Below are positions 6,357-9,543 of a stretch of DNA of 9,543 nt, in pieces (the stretch's first letter is position 1; the number at the start of each line of letters is the position of its first letter). Origin of the DNA: Actinomycetales bacterium (lineage in GTDB: Bacteria; Actinomycetota; Actinomycetes; Actinomycetales; Dermabacteraceae); NCBI GenBank assembly GCA_012799425.1, contig JAAZLF010000345.1, forward strand, positions 1 through 9,543, given 5' to 3'. Position numbers and translations under genes: made by a program. A model generated the notes under the pieces. It ran no database searches and was not told where the DNA came from. It saw only the letters and a list, made by a program, of their open reading frames with translations.

Positions 6357-7595
6357 TCAGCGGGCGATCTCGTCATCGACCATCCGCGGAAGCGCGGCCC
6401 GGTAGCCGGCCACGGCCATCACCAGGCCGGTCGCGGCGAGGAACCACAGCACCACGTCCGTGGACCCGGTCGCGCTCAGCAGCGCCCCGGCCACGATCGG
6501 GCCCAGCGCGGCCAGGATGTAGCCGTAGGGCTGCGCCATCCCTGACAGCCGGGCCGTGATCAGCGGGTTCCGGGTCCGGGCGGGCAGCAGCGCGATCGCG
6601 GTGGGGAACACGAACCCGGCGATCCCCAGCACGCATGCCCACAGCAGCGGGCTCACCGACGGCGCCAGCAGCAGGCCGACGTAGCCGAGGGTGGTGAGCA
6701 CGCCGAAGCCGCTCACGATCCAGCGCAGACCCTTGACCTTGGCGATCACGCTGGGCATCACCAGACCGCCCACCAGGCCCCACCCGGCGATGACGGCGAC
6801 CAGCACACCCGCTCGTGCCGGGCTGACACCGGCCTCGGTGAGGATCTGCGGGAGCATCCCGAACTGGGTGTACGCGTTCAGCGACTGCATCGAGAAGGTC
6901 AGCATCAGCGCGATCGCGGTGGGTGAGCGCAGCAGGGAGCCGCCGAGCTCCCCCTTCGGCGGGGCGGGCGGGAAGTCGTGCCCGGTACGGGTCAGCACCA
7001 CCGCCCAGACGACCACCGGCACCACGGCGACGATCCCCCAGAAGCGCAGGGAGTCCTGCCAGCCGTCGGCGCCCGGGCCGGTCAGGGGCACCGCGAGGGC
7101 GGAGGCGACGGAGCCGCCGATCGCGAGCATCACGCTGTACAGCGTCATCAGGCCCACGGTGCGCGCACCGCCGTGCAGCTTCACCCATGCCGGCACCAGC
7201 ACGTTGCCGAGCGCGGGACCCAGCAGGGCCAGCACCGACAGCGCCACGAACACCGAGAACACCCCGGCGACGGGCCGCAGCAGCAGCGCGATCACGACCA
7301 GCACGAACGAGGCCACCAACGCACCGGTCAGTCCCACGCGGCGCGAGATCGGCACGGCCAGCAGGCCCAGCACACCGAAGGCGAGGCAGGGCAGCGCCGT
7401 GAGCAGTCCGGAGGCGAAGGCGCCCTGGCCGAAGGCGCCGACCACGCTCTCCATGACCGGGCCGACGCTGGTGGCGCCGGGGCGCAGGTTCAGCGCGATG
7501 GTCGCGATGGCGAGCACCGCCAGCACGGTGCCGACCGCGGTGGAGCGGGCCGGGATGCGGGTGGGGGTGCCGTCACGGGGCGGGGAAGTCGTCAC
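6357..7595 (-). CDS. MFS transporter, CynX/NimT (cyanate/nitroimidazole) family
   Basis: This is a 412-aa major facilitator with about 12 TM helices and a central hydrophilic stretch (RTGHDFPPAPPKGELGG) between the two halves. The N-terminal motif L-N36-L-R-P-G-A-T-S-V-G-P in TM1 is the signature of the CynX/NimT/YeaN branch, whose members are tied to cyanate, nitroimidazole or other small-solute transport; the substrate here is not determinable. The gene could also run to an ATG at 7652. GTG 7595 is preferred because GAGGG lies just before it and because the 19 extra codons have A/T-rich third positions unlike the body. The gene is divergent from the purine permease across 150 bp. It is followed on the same strand by the hydrolase, a possible operon with a 57-bp gap that lacks a clear terminator. 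Family call is strong. Confidence 0.93.
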   Translation of the reverse strand: MTTSPPRDGTPTRIPARSTAVGTVLAVLAIATIALNLRPGATSVGPVMESVVGAFGQGAFASGLLTALPCLAFGVLGLLAVPISRRVGLTGALVASFVLVVIALLLRPVAGVFSVFVALSVLALLGPALGNVLVPAWVKLHGGARTVGLMTLYSVMLAIGGSVASALAVPLTGPGADGWQDSLRFWGIVAVVPVVVWAVVLTRTGHDFPPAPPKGELGGSLLRSPTAIALMLTFSMQSLNAYTQFGMLPQILTEAGVSPARAGVLVAVIAGWGLVGGLVMPSVIAKVKGLRWIVSGFGVLTTLGYVGLLLAPSVSPLLWACVLGIAGFVFPTAIALLPARTRNPLITARLSGMAQPYGYILAALGPIVAGALLSATGSTDVVLWFLAATGLVMAVAGYRAALPRMVDDEIAR

Positions 7596-7745
7596 CTTCC
7601 CTCTTCTACCCCTGCGGCACGAAGGAATCCACCTGTTGCCGCCTTGTCCCATCTCACCCCGGGCACGGACCCCGCCCGGCCGCGCGGAGGCCTAGCCTGG
7701 TGCGCGGCCCGCCCCGTCGGCCCCGCCTCCTCCTCAAGGACCGCC
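7596..7745. promoter_or_regulatory. Divergent intergenic region between MFS transporter and purine permease
   Basis: 150 bp without a gene. For the permease, TAGCCT (7691-7696) fits a -10 box and AAGGA (7736-7740) is its ribosome site, 5 nt before ATG 7746. The expected transcription start is near 7703, giving a leader of about 43 nt. For the MFS gene, the minus strand carries a purine-rich ribosome site (7596-7607) directly before GTG 7595; no convincing -10 is seen. No inverted repeat suggesting an operator was found by eye. Confidence 0.4.
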
Positions 7746-9543
7746 ATGACCACCGCCTCCCCCGCGCTCGACGCACCCCGCACGCATCCCGTCGACCAGG
7801 TGCCTCCCGCCGGGAAGCTCACCGTGCTGTCGATCCAGCACGTGCTGGCCTTCTACGCCGGAGCGGTGATCGTGCCGCTGCTGATCGCCGGAGGTCTGAA
7901 CCTCACCCCCGAGCAGACGATCCACCTCATCAACGCGGACCTGTTCACCTGCGGCATCGCGACGCTGATCCAGTCCGTGGGCTTCTGGAAGGTGGGCGTG
8001 CGCCTGCCGATCATCCAGGGCGTGACCACCACTGCGGTGAGCCCCATCATCGCGATCGGCCTCGCGGCCACCGGCGGCGAGGGCGGCGCCGAGGGCCTGC
8101 CGATGATCTACGGCTCGATCATCGTGGCCGGGCTGCTGACGTTCCTGGTCGCGCCCTACTTCGCGCGGATCCTGCGGTTCTTCCCGCCGGTGGTGATCGG
8201 CACCGTGCTGACCACCATGGGCATCACCCTGCTGGGTGTCTCCGCCGGGGACATCACCAACTATGCCGAGGGCACCCCCGCCACCCGCGACATCCTCTAC
8301 GCGCTGGGCACGCTGGCGATCATCGTGCTGGTGCAGCGGTTCTTCCGCGGCTTCATGGGCACGATCGCCGTGCTGCTGGGCCTGGTGATCGGCACCGGCG
8401 CGGCCGTGCTGCTGGGCGACACCTCCTTCAGCGGCGTCACCGAGGCCTCCGCCTTCGGGGTCACCACCCCGTTCTACTTCGGCATCCCCACCTTCTCGCT
8501 GACCGCGATCATCTCGATGTGCATCGTCATGCTGATCACGATGGTGGAGACCACCGGTGACGTCTTCGCCGCCGGAGAGATCGTGGGCAAGCGGATCCGC
8601 CCGAAGAACATCTCCGAGGCGATCCGGGCCGACGGCCTCTCGACCCTGCTGGGCGGGGTGCTGAACTCCTTCCCGTACACCTGCTTCGCGCAGAACATCG
8701 GCCTGGTGCGCCTGACCCGTGTGAAGTCCCGCTGGGTGGTCGCCGGCGCGGGCGTGATCATGATCGTGCTCGGCGTGCTGCCCAAGGCGGGTGCCGTGGT
8801 CGCCGCGATCCCCTCCCCCGTGCTGGGCGGCGCCTCGCTCGCACTGTTCGCCTCGGTGGCGCTGGTGGGCATCCAGACCCTGTCGAAGGTGGATCTGACG
8901 GACAACCGCAACTCCGTCATCGTGGGCACCTCGCTGGGCCTGGCGATGCTGGTGAGCTTCAAGCCGGACATCGCCGACGTGTTCCCCGCCTGGGCGCAGG
9001 TGTTCGTCTCCTCGGGCGTGACCGTCGGCGCGATCAGCGCGATCGGACTGAACCTGGTGTTCTTCCACCTGGGCCGCCAGCGCGGCTCGATGGTCACCAC
9101 CACGGCGGGCGGCGAGCGGATCGGCATCGAGGAGGTGGGCGAGATGGACCGCGAGACCTTCGTGGCCACCTTCGGCTCGCTGTTCAACGGCGCGACCTGG
9201 CCGCTCGAGCGGGCGTGGGAGGCGCGTCCCTTCGCCGACGCCCCCACGCTGCGCGCCGCGATCGAGGACGCGGTGCTCACCGCGGAGCGCTCCGAGCAGG
9301 ACGCCCTGGTGCGCGCCTACCCGGACATGGCCACCCTGATCACGGCCGACGAGGAGCAGGCGGAGTCGATCAGCCAGGACGTGGGCTCCTTCGCGCTGGA
9401 GAACCTCACCGACGAGGACCTCGAGGCGGTGCGCGACCTCTCCGCCCGGTACGAGGAGAAGTTCGGGATGCCGTTCGTGGCGTACCTGGGCCGCACCGAC
9501 TCCTTCGCGAAGATCATCGCCGACGGGGTGCGGCGCCTGGACC
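7746..9543 (+). CDS. NCS2 xanthine/urate permease fused to an OHCU decarboxylase-like domain (3' end outside window)
   Basis: 599 residues are visible and the frame is still open at the window end. Residues about 25-450 are a nucleobase:cation symporter-2 with all family landmarks: Q31-H32 in TM1, the E268-T-T-G-D272 motif, A-D296-G-L, the substrate motif Q316-N-x-G-x4-T-R325, and the xanthine/uracil permease signature starting I355-P-S-P-V-L-G-G. The E-D-D-QN set resembles urate/xanthine carriers such as XanQ more than uracil carriers. Residues about 467-599 match OHCU decarboxylase, the last enzyme of urate-to-allantoin conversion: W-x-x-R-P-F-A-D, Y525-P-D-M for the H-P-D-L motif, L-T-D-E-D, and F573-G-M-P-F-V-A-Y. 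The catalytic His is thus Tyr, and S-x-x-E-Q reads I542-S-Q-D-V. Only about 30 residues of the domain should remain outside. Permease is sure; domain homology is likely; activity is doubtful. Confidence 0.92.
   Translation, partial: MTTASPALDAPRTHPVDQVPPAGKLTVLSIQHVLAFYAGAVIVPLLIAGGLNLTPEQTIHLINADLFTCGIATLIQSVGFWKVGVRLPIIQGVTTTAVSPIIAIGLAATGGEGGAEGLPMIYGSIIVAGLLTFLVAPYFARILRFFPPVVIGTVLTTMGITLLGVSAGDITNYAEGTPATRDILYALGTLAIIVLVQRFFRGFMGTIAVLLGLVIGTGAAVLLGDTSFSGVTEASAFGVTTPFYFGIPTFSLTAIISMCIVMLITMVETTGDVFAAGEIVGKRIRPKNISEAIRADGLSTLLGGVLNSFPYTCFAQNIGLVRLTRVKSRWVVAGAGVIMIVLGVLPKAGAVVAAIPSPVLGGASLALFASVALVGIQTLSKVDLTDNRNSVIVGTSLGLAMLVSFKPDIADVFPAWAQVFVSSGVTVGAISAIGLNLVFFHLGRQRGSMVTTTAGGERIGIEEVGEMDRETFVATFGSLFNGATWPLERAWEARPFADAPTLRAAIEDAVLTAERSEQDALVRAYPDMATLITADEEQAESISQDVGSFALENLTDEDLEAVRDLSARYEEKFGMPFVAYLGRTDSFAKIIADGVRRLD

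Noticed and set aside
7596..7652. N-terminal extension of the MFS transporter to ATG 7652
   Set aside because: Its third codon positions are much less GC-rich than the gene body, and a ribosome site precedes GTG 7595. A GGGGTGAG before the ATG keeps it a minor possibility.
7734..9068. 444-codon open frame on the minus strand over the permease
   Set aside because: The translation is His/Asp/Gly/Arg-rich noise, the usual antisense of a hydrophobic membrane protein. The plus-strand NCS2 motifs are decisive.
1..9543. Mobile element, prophage, CRISPR, RNA gene or defence island
   Set aside because: No transposase, integrase, terminal repeats, repeat-spacer pattern or tRNA/rRNA-like sequence was seen. 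Composition is even across the window.

Overview
The window is very GC-rich DNA with strong G/C bias at third codon positions, GTG starts, a Hanks-type Ser/Thr kinase and TANNNT-type -10 boxes with little or no leader. This points to a high-GC actinobacterium, most plausibly a Micrococcales member (Brachybacterium/Dermabacteraceae-like). That placement is inferred from style and gene content, not from a marker gene. There are eight protein genes and almost no non-coding DNA. I see no RNA gene, IS element, CRISPR array or phage gene.

Left part (1-3500): the 3' end of a beta-lactamase-fold serine hydrolase runs tail-to-tail into a one-TM Ser/Thr kinase on the minus strand. Divergent from the kinase, across a 110-bp control region holding a perfect 10-bp inverted repeat, is a two-gene operon: a 92-aa single-pass membrane protein and a 288-aa secreted lipoprotein, overlapping by ATGA. 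The control region looks like two outward-facing promoters that share their upstream DNA, so kinase and operon may be co-regulated.

Middle part (3500-7595): an alkaline-phosphatase-superfamily protein on the plus strand converges, with a 4-bp gap, on a minus-strand series. In transcription order this is a CynX/NimT-like MFS transporter, an HSL-type alpha/beta hydrolase and a 182-aa protein of unknown family that may have its own leaderless promoter.

Right part (7596-9543): divergent from the MFS gene is a plus-strand NCS2 purine permease whose reading frame continues into an OHCU decarboxylase-like domain (urate catabolism). It is cut by the window end.

The most striking theme is eroded catalysis. 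The phosphatase-like protein lacks the nucleophile and Asp-His metal ligands. The alpha/beta hydrolase has Gly where the nucleophilic Ser and the catalytic His should be. The OHCU domain on the permease has Tyr for its catalytic His and has also lost the SxxEQ motif. In each case the scaffold motifs are well kept and the frames are open, so these look like pseudoenzymes or binding/regulatory domains, not decaying genes. The permease fusion suggests a urate/xanthine sensor-transporter or a channelling arrangement. No other urate-pathway gene is visible here.
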